Source: Clostridium lentum (GTDB lineage Bacteria > Bacillota > Clostridia > Clostridiales > Clostridiaceae). Taken from it: DNA of 64,000 nt. The DNA lies in NCBI RefSeq assembly GCF_014287815.1, contig NZ_JACOOQ010000010.1, positions 32,931-96,930 of the forward strand, written 5' to 3'. The position numbers and the translations under genes are program-made. Position 1 is the stretch's first letter; each line of letters starts with the position of its first letter. Under the pieces are notes generated by a model. That model was not told the DNA's origin and did no database searches. It worked only from the letters and a program-made list of their open reading frames with translations. This document shows positions 25,390 through 33,246 of this stretch, piece after piece.

Positions 25390-25860
25390 TTATTCTTCGT
25401 CCTCATCATCTAAAAGTGCCTTTAACACTTCATCTTCACTTTCATCTTTAGCTTTTAATGATAAACTTCCGAATTTTGCCCTACTCTGTGGAGATAATGA
25501 AAGTTCATTGCAGCATCTATAAAATTCCTTATTGTATTTATCTTTAGCACTCATAAGTTCCTTATTCATTATTGCTTTAGGATTCTTATTTATTATTTTT
25601 TCTATATACTGAAGCCTGTCTATTGCAATACTGCATGAAGTAAGAATATATACATCTAAATTACTTAAAATCTGACTTGCTTCTAATTCTTTAAATATAT
25701 CTATGTATATTTTCTTCTGATCCTCAGTTAAATAATCTGGAGGAAATTCTATTTTATCAGCCAGTCCTTTTAATCTGCTTTCAGTTTCTTTTCTTTTTTC
25801 AATTTCTTCTTTTGAATTATGTCTACTTTGACCTTCGATACTTTTACATGGTCTTGCCAT
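25390..25860 (-). CDS. Terminase small subunit, P27 family
   Basis: 156 aa. Central helical features (YLTEDQKKIYIDIFKELE, then LDVYILTSCSIA) and an LSLSPQSRAKFGSL C-terminal part are characteristic of the P27 family. It binds cos. An acidic tail follows. Good AGGAGG ribosome binding site. Confidence 0.9.
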   Translation of the reverse strand: MARPCKSIEGQSRHNSKEEIEKRKETESRLKGLADKIEFPPDYLTEDQKKIYIDIFKELEASQILSNLDVYILTSCSIAIDRLQYIEKIINKNPKAIMNKELMSAKDKYNKEFYRCCNELSLSPQSRAKFGSLSLKAKDESEDEVLKALLDDEDEE

Positions 25861-25904
25861 TTTTCAAATTACCTCCTAATCAAATCTTAAAACTTTCATT
25901 TTGG

Positions 25905-25981
25905 GATATTTTTTTTACTGGTATAGCACAGAGGACATTCTAGAGTGTCTAAAATTTGTTTTATACCTCCCCCCTATATAT
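25905..25981. other. Candidate cos region between HNH and TerS genes
   Basis: This non-coding stretch has an imperfect 16-bp palindrome (GACATTCTAGAGTGTC, 25934-25949) and a C6/G6 run unlike its AT-rich surroundings. In HNH-containing cos phages the cohesive-end site commonly lies here. Position supports it; the cut points cannot be read. Confidence 0.4.
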
Positions 25982-26416
25982 CTATCCAATCCCAAACTCT
26001 TTTTTAGCTTTTTCTAAGCAACTATATAATATTGCTTGAGTTTTTATTTTATTTTTAGTTGATTTTAAATACTCTATGTGAATCTTTTTATGATTGCTTT
26101 GAGTTAAATATATTAAATTACTATTATCTAATGCTCTTTCATTGCACTCTTTTAATTCTTCAATATGATGCAACGTATATCCTTGCACTAAATTATTATT
26201 TACATAATACTCATACCAATCTATGTTTAACAGCTCTGCTATTCTATACTCCTTGCACTTTATCCATGCTTTGCTTCTGTAAAATTCCTGCTGCTCCTTA
26301 TCACTTCTAGAAGCTTTATATTCCTTATATCTCTGCCTTATATTATCTATTTGGCATTTACAAGTTGCATTATTAGGTATTCTTTTACCACATGAACTAC
26401 AGCGTTTATATAACAT
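25982..26416 (-). CDS. HNH endonuclease of the packaging module
   Basis: 144 aa. N-terminal zinc pair CSSCGKRI...CKC, then HHIEELKECNE and NLIYLTQSNHKKIH, the HNH fold. Such proteins next to P27-type TerS help the terminase cut cos. The start shares TAATG with the upstream gene. Confidence 0.9.
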   Translation of the reverse strand: MLYKRCSSCGKRIPNNATCKCQIDNIRQRYKEYKASRSDKEQQEFYRSKAWIKCKEYRIAELLNIDWYEYYVNNNLVQGYTLHHIEELKECNERALDNSNLIYLTQSNHKKIHIEYLKSTKNKIKTQAILYSCLEKAKKEFGIG

Positions 26417-26895
26417 TAAATAATAACCTTACTTTCCATTTCTTTTTCTTTGAGTTTTAAACTCTTATTACCTTGAGCAACTTTATGAGGATCATCTTTC
26501 CAGAATGCTTTTTTCTTATTATTAAGCCAATACTTCTGTGCTGCCAAATCTGGCTTACTATATTTTTTTACATTCTTTACTTCAACTTCTTCCTCAACTA
26601 TTACACTTCCATCTGGTTGTGGAATTTCTTTTTTACATTTAAAAGCCACTTCCTCATAATAATGATAGCCTTTGCAGTTTTTAAATAATGCTTCTTCAAC
26701 TTCTGAATTTCTTTCATCAGTTGCTTCATCTATTGCATCACGTATTTTTTTATTTTTGGACTTCTTTGCACTCCAAGTTGACTTAGAAATACCTAGCTTT
26801 TCATATATTTCTTTGTCTTTGCAACCCTGCTTAATCATAGATATAATCAAGGGTAGCTGGCTTTCTAACTCTTCATCAATATTTTTTCTTCCCAC
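26416..26895 (-). CDS. Helix-turn-helix phage protein (TerS/transposase-like DNA-binding)
   Basis: 159 aa. Residues 10-55 (IISMIKQGCKDKEIYEKLGISKSTWSAKK) form a helix-turn-helix. The middle (YHYYEEVAFK to YSKPDLAAQKYWLNNKKK) is a pattern seen in many phage small-terminase-like or DNA-binding proteins. The GTG start follows AGAGGTGAT. Since a P27 TerS is present downstream, this is more likely an accessory DNA-binding protein of packaging or late control. Confidence 0.65.
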   Translation of the reverse strand: MGRKNIDEELESQLPLIISMIKQGCKDKEIYEKLGISKSTWSAKKSKNKKIRDAIDEATDERNSEVEEALFKNCKGYHYYEEVAFKCKKEIPQPDGSVIVEEEVEVKNVKKYSKPDLAAQKYWLNNKKKAFWKDDPHKVAQGNKSLKLKEKEMESKVII

Positions 26896-26913
26896 ATAAT
26901 CACCTCTTTTTTT

Positions 26914-26939
26914 ATGGACTTTTGACTTTTCAAGTCCAT
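26914..26939. repeat. Inverted repeat in the leader of the HTH gene
   Basis: ATGGACTT and AAGTCCAT form a hairpin, with a T run on the plus-strand side only. It could be an operator or leader hairpin; no strong terminator in the direction of the genes. Confidence 0.45.
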
Positions 26940-26981
26940 TTATTTTTTTAAGCCTTCATTTTTAATATTTTAAATAAAAAT

Positions 26982-27029
26982 AAAAAACCTTTGTAAAGCC
27001 TTGATTTTACTTACTTCACAAAGTTTTTT
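26982..27029 (-). terminator. Terminator between the recombinase and packaging genes
   Basis: AAAAAACCTTTGTAAAG pairs with CTTCACAAAGTTTTTT with two mismatches, and both strands have T tails. It separates middle from late genes. Confidence 0.7.
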
Positions 27030-27038
27030 CTATTTTTA

Positions 27039-27151
27039 TTAAATCAGTAATATAGGTGACGATTACGGATATCTTTTTTAAATCACATATATTAGTAATA
27101 ATTTTTTATTTATCACTTAAATAAGTACCATTTCTTTTTTTACTGATTTAA
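27039..27151. repeat. 12-bp inverted repeat flanking 89 bp next to the tyrosine recombinase gene
   Basis: TTAAATCAGTAA (27039-27050) and its exact complement TTACTGATTTAA (27140-27151). The interval holds no gene. Gap 26896-27172 thus holds two hairpins and this repeat. It may be a recombinase or late-regulator binding site. Confidence 0.65.
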
Positions 27152-27172
27152 CCTCTAAACAGTAATTTAATC

Positions 27173-27826
27173 TTATATTCCTGTATCAGCTATTCTTGCA
27201 GCATCTTTTGCCATTTGTTCTTTTAATCCTAAATATCTTTTAGTTTCCTCTATACTCTTATGTCCAAGTGCTATTCTTACTGCTTCTAAATTTCCATTAG
27301 TTTCAGAATATATTTTAGTAGCATATGTTTTTCTTGGACTATGTCCTGTTATATGCTCTAATCCAATAGCTTCTCCAACTTCTTTTAACTTATCGCTAAA
27401 GGATTTCTGTGTTAAAGCTTCATTGCCTTTCCCTTTTCTACTAGGAAATGCAAAATCTGACCTTTTCTTACTCTTAACGTATTGTCTTAAATGTTTTTCT
27501 AAAGCTGGTCCAATTTCAGCAACTCGCTTCTTTGGTTTTCTTCTGTTAGGATTTTTAGCAACTTCACTTTGCCATTGCTTATATTGTTTTTGCTCTTGAA
27601 TCTCAAAGTAGCCTTTGTCTAATGCATCTTTTATTTCTCCAATTGTTAATGTTATTATATCTTGCATTCTATATCCTGTTGCTCTAGCAAGTAAAAATAA
27701 CATTAAGTTTCTTTCATGATATTCTTTACTTAATTCAACTAATTTTTCCTTATACCTTTCATATTTAGAATCTGGAATAGGATTTGCAGAACCTTTTTCC
27801 CATTCTCTTATTTTTTCTTTCAACAT
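27173..27826 (-). CDS. Second recombinase: short tyrosine recombinase/integrase-like protein
   Basis: 217 aa, mostly catalytic domain: Arg in ATGYRMQDII, HSPRKTYAT (HxxR), LGHKSIEETKRYLGL (His and catalytic Tyr). It lacks the arm-binding and most core-binding N-terminal sequence of true integrases. The phage integrates with a serine recombinase, so this protein has another task, such as dimer resolution, DNA maturation or late control. It shares TAATG with the gene before it. Confidence 0.85.
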   Translation of the reverse strand: MLKEKIREWEKGSANPIPDSKYERYKEKLVELSKEYHERNLMLFLLARATGYRMQDIITLTIGEIKDALDKGYFEIQEQKQYKQWQSEVAKNPNRRKPKKRVAEIGPALEKHLRQYVKSKKRSDFAFPSRKGKGNEALTQKSFSDKLKEVGEAIGLEHITGHSPRKTYATKIYSETNGNLEAVRIALGHKSIEETKRYLGLKEQMAKDAARIADTGI

Positions 27827-27939
27827 TACCTCACCTGTTTAATAGCTCCTCGACTACTTCTTCTATATGATGAATGACGCATTAATTTCTTAATATCTTT
27901 CTCTGTCAAATTTTCTTTTATAATTCTCCCAATGCTCAT
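27826..27939 (-). CDS. 37-aa basic phage peptide preceding the tyrosine recombinase
   Basis: The frame from ATG at 27939 has ATGGAGGT 6 bases upstream and ends TAATG, sharing its stop with the recombinase start, so it is coupled. Sequence includes LTEKDIKKLMRHSSYRR, helical and basic. Unknown function. Confidence 0.65.
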   Translation of the reverse strand: MSIGRIIKENLTEKDIKKLMRHSSYRRSSRGAIKQVR

Positions 27940-27985
27940 TGCTATACCTCCATTTTAAATATTAATAATAAAAGAGCTGTTATTT

Positions 27986-28339
27986 CTAACAACTCTTAAA
28001 TTCATTTGTCAATCTTCTTGGTACATCCCAAGGAAGTACACATCCTATATCCTTTTTTAAGACTATATCTCCATCTTTTTTAGTTTCATAAAGTGATCTA
28101 TTCTTTAATATAAAAGTTTTATCACTCATATACTGCTTACTTTCATATTTTGTTATTTTTCTTACTTCATTTTCATAAAATTTTAGATGTTTTCTATTTT
28201 TTAAGTGAATAGATTTAAACTCTTTAAAATTTCTTTGTATGCACTTATTTACTGCTGATTTATTTACATTTAACTGTTCTGCAATTTCTCTCGCATTTAG
28301 TCCATTTAAATATAATTGTCCTACTAAATCTTTGTTCAT
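27986..28339 (-). CDS. Helix-turn-helix regulator-like phage protein
   Basis: 117 aa. Residues 8-38 (LYLNGLNAREIAEQLNVNKSAVNKCIQR) are a clear helix-turn-helix of the resolvase/sigma-region-4 kind. The rest is basic. It lies between early and late modules, so late transcription control is plausible but unproven. Confidence 0.7.
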   Translation of the reverse strand: MNKDLVGQLYLNGLNAREIAEQLNVNKSAVNKCIQRNFKEFKSIHLKNRKHLKFYENEVRKITKYESKQYMSDKTFILKNRSLYETKKDGDIVLKKDIGCVLPWDVPRRLTNEFKSC

Positions 28340-28477
28340 TTCTATTTCTCCTTAAAAAATTATATAGTTTACCCCAACCCATTCAAAGTGGACATTTTAA
28401 AATTTTAATAAGTAATATACCTACAAACTTTACATTATTTCTGATTTGTATATAAATATCTTAATATACTTGCAAAA

Positions 28478-28537
28478 AAATAGCACCTTAATTTATTTAG
28501 GTTTTTTGTCAAACTTTCTTAAATTTAAGTGCTATTT
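28478..28537 (-). terminator. Terminator after the RemA-like gene
   Basis: AAATAGCAC (28478-28486) pairs with GTGCTATTT (28529-28537), with a long AT-rich partly paired interior and T runs on both outer sides. The gap 28340-28596 holds nothing else visible. Confidence 0.65.
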
Positions 28538-28596
28538 TTATTATTTTTAAGTTTAATTGTATTTTTCTATGTACTTTTCTATCTTTTTCTCACTTT

Positions 28597-28836
28597 TTAA
28601 AACTCTGATACTCTTTTTCTTATAGTTTCTGCTTTTAAAGCACTTGTAATAACATGTCCACTTTCCATTACTATTACTGCTGATGTCTTATTCCCATTTG
28701 TCGCATCAACTAACATATCTTTTTCCTTTGCATTTTTTACTGCTCTTTTAGAAGGTGATGCACTTGAACTAACAATTGCTATAATCTTATCTGCATTTAC
28801 ATTATTATCATATCCTAAACTAACTAACTTAGCCAT
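28597..28836 (-). CDS. Phage-borne RemA/DUF370 family DNA-binding protein
   Basis: 79 aa. The family pattern is clear: LVSLGYDNNVNADKIIAIV, KNAKEKDMLVDATNG and AVIVMESGHVITSAL correspond to RemA. In Bacillus RemA activates matrix and osmoprotection genes as an octameric DNA-binding ring. Where RemA has an Arg after ...SAN (R18) this has Lys, and the RR after DATYG is NK here, so the DNA contacts differ. ATG follows GGTGAT. Placed between early and late genes, it could be a phage regulator. Confidence 0.82.
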   Translation of the reverse strand: MAKLVSLGYDNNVNADKIIAIVSSSASPSKRAVKNAKEKDMLVDATNGNKTSAVIVMESGHVITSALKAETIRKRVSEF

Positions 28837-28844
28837 ATTATCAC

Positions 28845-29417
28845 CTACATATTCAGTAATTTACACATAGCTTTAAATTCTAAGTAACAATCTATCAATG
28901 CTCTATGACGCTTTTCAGGTGCTTCTATATTTAATTCTTTTAAAATACTGTCTAAGTCCTGCTTTTCTAAACTTATCTTTCTTTCCATATTCTTTATCAT
29001 AGCTAATTGCATTATATCTAAATTTCTATAACTAATAACTTGTCTATATTCTTTTATCTTATATGTTCGTAAGAACATTTCTTCTAAAAACTTAATATCA
29101 AATGCTACATTTTGACCAATAACAATATATCCTTCATCATCTTCACTTTTATGCTTATTTAAAAACTCTAACATTCTTTCTGCTGCTTCTTTTTCAAATA
29201 ATGCTTCTTTCTCATGTTCAACTATATTGATATTATTAACTTCCATAGCTTTAGCTGTTATAGTGTACTCTCTATGCTTTATTTTTACTTCAAATTGATC
29301 TATAACTTTTAAATCTTTAATAACTAAAATTCCAACTTCTAAAATCTGATGCTTTTTTTCATCAAATCCTGTTGTTTCTGTATCAATTAATATAAAATTT
29401 CTATTTCTTAACTCCAT
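28845..29417 (-). CDS. DnaQ-like 3'-5' exonuclease (DEDDh)
   Basis: 190 aa. Exo I FILIDTETTGFDE (residues 9-21), Exo II QNVAFDIKFLE near 105-115 and Exo III HRALIDCYLEF near 170-180 give the DEDDh active site. It trims DNA or RNA 3' ends, either as an editing activity or in recombination. No polymerase is encoded in the phage, so it acts alone or with host enzymes. Confidence 0.88.
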   Translation of the reverse strand: MELRNRNFILIDTETTGFDEKKHQILEVGILVIKDLKVIDQFEVKIKHREYTITAKAMEVNNINIVEHEKEALFEKEAAERMLEFLNKHKSEDDEGYIVIGQNVAFDIKFLEEMFLRTYKIKEYRQVISYRNLDIMQLAMIKNMERKISLEKQDLDSILKELNIEAPEKRHRALIDCYLEFKAMCKLLNM

Positions 29418-29456
29418 TTTTATTCCCTCTCTCTACTTCAAATTTTAATAATTTTA

Positions 29457-30572
29457 TTATTTTTCTATATAATTAAATACATGCTTAATTATCATATCAA
29501 TACTACCATCTCCATTTCTTTTAATTTGAAACCTACTAGGATCTTTATATGCTTCTTGATTAATATATAAATCTATATCATTGTCAATTTTTAATCTTGT
29601 TCTCTTAAGTTTCTTTTTAACAAATTGCTTGTCTAGTTTTATTTCTTCACCAAATCCATTAAATTTGATGAATGTTTCAAAGTCTTGTTTTTTCTGTGGT
29701 TCATCTCTAAATAATTTATCAGCTAATTCCTCAATGTTTATACTATCTTTTAAAAGTTGATCTTTAACTACACTTCTTATACATTCAGCTTTTTCTGCAT
29801 TTTCAGTTATATTATGTCTTGTCCAATTTTCAACAAATTTCATAAACTTTTTAGTTTCGGTTCTGCTATCTAATATTTCACTACAATTTAAAAAACTATT
29901 CATAAAATAATTAGCACTATATTCATCATCAACTTTTCTCACTTTTTCATTATCCATTACCCATAAATCAAATTTTTGTCCTTCTCTTACAGGTTTTATA
30001 AATGCTGCTTTTTTTATTCTTTGACTACTGCCTGGTAAAGCTGCGTTATGTTTTATAAGCCCTACTTCAATTTTATTATCTATAAAATCTACTTGGTGAG
30101 TAAAACTATTAACATAATCTAGCTTAAGTATTCCAATCATAGGCCCTTGGTCTGTTATTATTGTTGCAACTATAAGATCACAACTTGTAATATTTACATT
30201 TCCCTTCATAATACAAAATAATTGGATTGCTAATTCCTTTGATACTTCAATTATATCTCCATTTATTCTGTTATTTAAATAATCTTGAACTACTTCTTTA
30301 ACTATATTTTTGTCTAGATTAAAAACTGCTGGAACTAGATCATCACTTTTAAATATTTTTTCTATATGCTTATATAAGAATTTATAAGTATCTTCTGTTA
30401 ATTCTAAAGTAAATTCATTTAATACTGGTTCTTCCGCATTTCTATCTAGCACATGAATTACCGCATCTTGTATGTTAATGTCATTAACTCTATCCCCTGT
30501 ATCTATTGCCATTCTTTGCTCCTTATACTCAAATCCATTTTTCTTTTTAGTTTTATTTGACTCATATATCAT
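29457..30572 (-). CDS. Nucleoid-associated protein (NdpA/YejK family)
   Basis: 371 aa. It has family features: INDAVIHVLD-like start (INIQDAVIHVLD, residues 33-44), ATIITDQGPMIGILKLDY and IKKAAFIKP. NdpA proteins bind the bacterial nucleoid; their biochemical role is unclear. The start behind AGGAG at 30572 is kept. A phage copy may shape host or phage DNA or counter host silencing. Confidence 0.85.
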   Translation of the reverse strand: MIYESNKTKKKNGFEYKEQRMAIDTGDRVNDINIQDAVIHVLDRNAEEPVLNEFTLELTEDTYKFLYKHIEKIFKSDDLVPAVFNLDKNIVKEVVQDYLNNRINGDIIEVSKELAIQLFCIMKGNVNITSCDLIVATIITDQGPMIGILKLDYVNSFTHQVDFIDNKIEVGLIKHNAALPGSSQRIKKAAFIKPVREGQKFDLWVMDNEKVRKVDDEYSANYFMNSFLNCSEILDSRTETKKFMKFVENWTRHNITENAEKAECIRSVVKDQLLKDSINIEELADKLFRDEPQKKQDFETFIKFNGFGEEIKLDKQFVKKKLKRTRLKIDNDIDLYINQEAYKDPSRFQIKRNGDGSIDMIIKHVFNYIEK

Positions 30573-30719
30573 ATTTTTTCTCCTAATTTTATTTTTTAAG
30601 CTCTCTAATATTGATATTGATTTTTATATGATAATGAACACTTAAGACAATATTTCAATAACTGCTCATTCTTTATTGTTTTATTCTTTTATCTATTTCA
30701 CACTAGTAATGAATGTAAA

Positions 30720-30980
30720 TCACTGTCCCTTAATTGGGACTAAGTAATCATAATTTTCTCCTGAAATAAACTCATATACAATTGGTTTTACTTCTTTGCA
30801 ATGTTTCTTATCAACCCAACCATACATATGCCAATTCATTAAAACTCTATCTTCTTTTTCAAGTCTTACAACATACTTACCTCTACCACCTTTTCGGCTT
30901 TCTGATTGAACTTTAAATCTTTTACCGATACAATCCTTATACCATTCAATTCCTGTTGAACTTATTATTTCTATCTCCAT
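30720..30980 (-). CDS. Small basic early phage protein, SH3-like
   Basis: 86 aa. The start at 30980 is preferred since GGAG in ATGGAGATTCAA lies 6 bases before it. Sequence has many charged residues and WHMYGW; the pattern GKRFKVQSESRKGGRGKYVVRL suggests a small beta-barrel. No family recognised. It begins inside a repeated cassette (30987-31046). Confidence 0.55.
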   Translation of the reverse strand: MEIEIISSTGIEWYKDCIGKRFKVQSESRKGGRGKYVVRLEKEDRVLMNWHMYGWVDKKHCKEVKPIVYEFISGENYDYLVPIKGQ

Positions 30981-30986
30981 TTGAAT

Positions 30987-31046
30987 CTCCATTTGCTTCG
31001 TATTTTAATCAGAATGTGCCAAACTTGGACACATTTTATTTGAATT
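30987..31046. repeat. Duplicated early-region cassette, copy A
   Basis: It shares CTCCATTTGCTTCG and an identical 29-base block (31009-31037) with copy B at 31812-31871. On the minus strand both encode MCPSLAHS then KQME. Here the peptide is fused to the end of the 127-aa protein. Confidence 0.8.
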
Positions 31047-31388
31047 ATCATATATTTCTTTAAAACCTAAAATAATTTCTCTTATATCACAAGCATATCC
31101 TTCACAGAATTTACTCAAGTCTTTTAATTGGTCTAAATCTATTACATCAACATCTGAAGTGTTTATATCCTCCAATAATTGTTTCATATCCTCTACTAAT
31201 TTTTCAACTTGTTCAACTATACTCATACTTAATCTTTCCTTTTTTATTAAAGCATTTTCAGAACTAAAAATACTTATGAAACCATTTTTCTCTAAAACTT
31301 TAATATCTCTATCTTCGCTTATTTCTATAACCTTACCAATTGCACCAATTATTTTGCTCTGAACTTCATCTCCTAAATTAATTTCCAT
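31005..31388 (-). CDS. Early phage protein with N-terminal beta domain and C-terminal helices
   Basis: 127 aa. Residues 1-50 (INLGDEVQSKIIGAIGKVIEIS) look like a small KOW/SH3-like barrel. Residues 53-110 are acidic helices. The end, KMCPSLAHSD, comes from the repeated cassette. Good AGAGGTG ribosome binding site. Function unknown. Confidence 0.6.
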   Translation of the reverse strand: MEINLGDEVQSKIIGAIGKVIEISEDRDIKVLEKNGFISIFSSENALIKKERLSMSIVEQVEKLVEDMKQLLEDINTSDVDVIDLDQLKDLSKFCEGYACDIREIILGFKEIYDNSNKMCPSLAHSD

Positions 31389-31429
31389 AATTCACCTCTA
31401 TTTAACTTGTAATATATTTGAATTGCGAA

Positions 31430-31804
31430 CTATTTTATAAATCCAATTTCTTTTGCTTTTTCTATAACTTTTAATTGACCTTCTTTGCTATATCCCCAAT
31501 GATGACAATAAACTCCGCCATATCCATTTAAACCATTTGAAGGCTTTCCAGTTATTATCCACTCTTTAAAATCATTAACTAATCCCCAAAGAGTGCCACC
31601 ATGACTAAAATTATGTCTATTTTTATATGTTAAGCTTATTTTTTTATCTAAATAAACATCATAGAAAAATACTGTTGTTTTACCTTCTATGAATTTATCA
31701 ATACTCTCTTTACTTTTGTGATAAAAAAACCTTCTATCTGTATTAGCTATAACTTCGATTAATTCATTGATTTTATTCATTCTAACTACTTGTGATTTTC
31801 TCAT
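31430..31804 (-). CDS. Early phage protein of unknown function
   Basis: 124 aa. The start at 31804 has GGAGGGG 6 bases before it; an upstream TTG frame is less likely. The sequence is alpha/beta with an aromatic- and His-rich C-terminal half (GGVYCHHWGYS). No recognised motif. Confidence 0.6.
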   Translation of the reverse strand: MRKSQVVRMNKINELIEVIANTDRRFFYHKSKESIDKFIEGKTTVFFYDVYLDKKISLTYKNRHNFSHGGTLWGLVNDFKEWIITGKPSNGLNGYGGVYCHHWGYSKEGQLKVIEKAKEIGFIK

Positions 31805-31811
31805 AATTCCC

Positions 31812-31871
31812 CTCCATTTGCTTCGCAATATATTCAGAATGTGCCAAACTTGGACACATTTTTTTGAATTA
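31812..31871. repeat. Duplicated early-region cassette, copy B
   Basis: Second copy of the 60-bp cassette. Its MCPSLAHSEYIAKQME frame has no ribosome binding site and no upstream gene fused to it, so it looks like a remnant of rearrangement. Confidence 0.8.
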
Positions 31872-31875
31872 CGAA

Positions 31876-32070
31876 TTATACATACTCTTCACACACTTCA
31901 TCTTCTTTTACATATTTATCTTTTACACAACAATGCAATCTATCATTCTTACCATTCTCACCCTCTTCACTATAAGAATTTGAACAACTCAAACAATCTC
32001 TTTCTAAAACCTCTTTATTTCTTTTTATAGGTTTCTTAGCTTTCTTTTTAGTTTCTAATACTGATACCAT
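31876..32070 (-). CDS. Small cysteine-rich phage protein
   Basis: 64 aa from ATG at 32070, sharing TAATG with the preceding stop. A basic head (KKKAKKPIKRNK) precedes CLSCSNS...CCVKD...VCEEY, five cysteines suited to a zinc site. Unknown function. Confidence 0.6.
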   Translation of the reverse strand: MVSVLETKKKAKKPIKRNKEVLERDCLSCSNSYSEEGENGKNDRLHCCVKDKYVKEDEVCEEYV

Positions 32071-32375
32071 TAAATCCACTCTACTTCATCTATTTCAATT
32101 TCTTTTTCACATCTTGGACAATCTAATATGCTTCCTTCCCAATCTCCTGGGTTATTAGTTCCGATAAAATCTATAAATATACAATACTCAATTTCTATAT
32201 CCTCACGGCAATGAGGGCATTCAAAGTTAACTTCAACTGGATGTTGAATTATTGTTAATGTAGCTGGAAGCATTTTTTCTCCATAGTTATAACACTTATT
32301 ACAATGTCTTGCTTTACTATATCCACTTATATCGTTATATCTGCATTTTTCACAAATGCTTTTATCATGTATCAT
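32070..32375 (-). CDS. Phage zinc-ribbon protein with three CxxC pairs
   Basis: 101 aa. CEKCRYND...CNKC at the start, CPHC and CPRC in the C-terminal half give two zinc ribbons. Likely a nucleic-acid or protein adaptor; no family assigned. Good AAGGAG ribosome binding site. Confidence 0.65.
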   Translation of the reverse strand: MIHDKSICEKCRYNDISGYSKARHCNKCYNYGEKMLPATLTIIQHPVEVNFECPHCREDIEIEYCIFIDFIGTNNPGDWEGSILDCPRCEKEIEIDEVEWI

Positions 32376-32421
32376 TTATTTTATTCTCCTTTCAATGTAA
32401 ACAAATATATTCTATTTTCTA

Positions 32422-33246
32422 TTATTTTAAAATTTCTTTCCAAAGTTCATTTTTAGATTTACCTATTTCTTTTCTTACGCTTGGTCCATCATTTTTATAA
32501 AAAGTACACATTTCATTTATTCTATCTATAGTTCTTTTTCCATAAGTGTTTTCTAACTCTGTAATAGTTAGGTTTGTTGTTATTATTATTGGTAAATTAC
32601 TTCTATATCTAGCATCTATAATGTTATAAACCTTGCTTACGCTCCACTCACTTTTATTTTCAGTTCCTAAATCATCTAAAACTAATAAATCAGCATTTAC
32701 CAATGAGTTAACTATTTCAGTTTCTCCTTCACTTCCCCATTTATTAAAGCTTTGTTTTATTCTATTAAGTAATCCATCCATAGAAGTAGCTATTACTGGA
32801 TTTCCTAAACTTAAAAGTTTATTTGCTATACAAAAACTCATATGACTTTTACCATTTCCTACATCACCATAAATTAATAAACCTAAATTATTTTCTTTGG
32901 CTATCTTAAAATTCTCTGTATATTTAAAAGCTATATTATACATTTTTTGACTCCCCTTATCAAAATCCCATCTTTCAAAAGTTTTTTCTAAAACTTCACC
33001 TTTCATTAATGAATTATCTAAGAGTCTTTTTAGTCTATTTCTTTTCTCTTCATTTTCTTCTTTTATTCTCTGCTGCTCTAATTGTGCTTTTTTACATTCA
33101 CATATCACTGGCACTATCCTTTCTCTTCCAAATAGCACAATTTTCTTATTTATATAAGAATTACACTTATCACATTTAAGAAGTGTAGCTTCCAAGATCG
33201 AATCCATCTTCATACTCTGATTTATTACTTGCCCTATTGCTTCCAT
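32422..33246 (-). CDS. DnaC/DnaI-like helicase loader ATPase
   Basis: 274 aa from ATG at 33246 behind AGGTG. N-terminal cysteine pairs (CDKCNSY...CECKK) precede an AAA+ domain: Walker A GDVGNGKSHMS near residue 125, Walker B LLVLDDLGTE near 190, sensor IIITTNLT. It loads the host replicative helicase at the phage origin. It overlaps the replisome organizer by 71 bases, its usual partner. Confidence 0.9.
   Translation of the reverse strand: MEAIGQVINQSMKMDSILEATLLKCDKCNSYINKKIVLFGRERIVPVICECKKAQLEQQRIKEENEEKRNRLKRLLDNSLMKGEVLEKTFERWDFDKGSQKMYNIAFKYTENFKIAKENNLGLLIYGDVGNGKSHMSFCIANKLLSLGNPVIATSMDGLLNRIKQSFNKWGSEGETEIVNSLVNADLLVLDDLGTENKSEWSVSKVYNIIDARYRSNLPIIITTNLTITELENTYGKRTIDRINEMCTFYKNDGPSVRKEIGKSKNELWKEILK

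Noticed and set aside
26416..26895. Transposase
   Set aside because: Only a helix-turn-helix is present, no catalytic DDE motif, and it is coupled to the HNH packaging gene.
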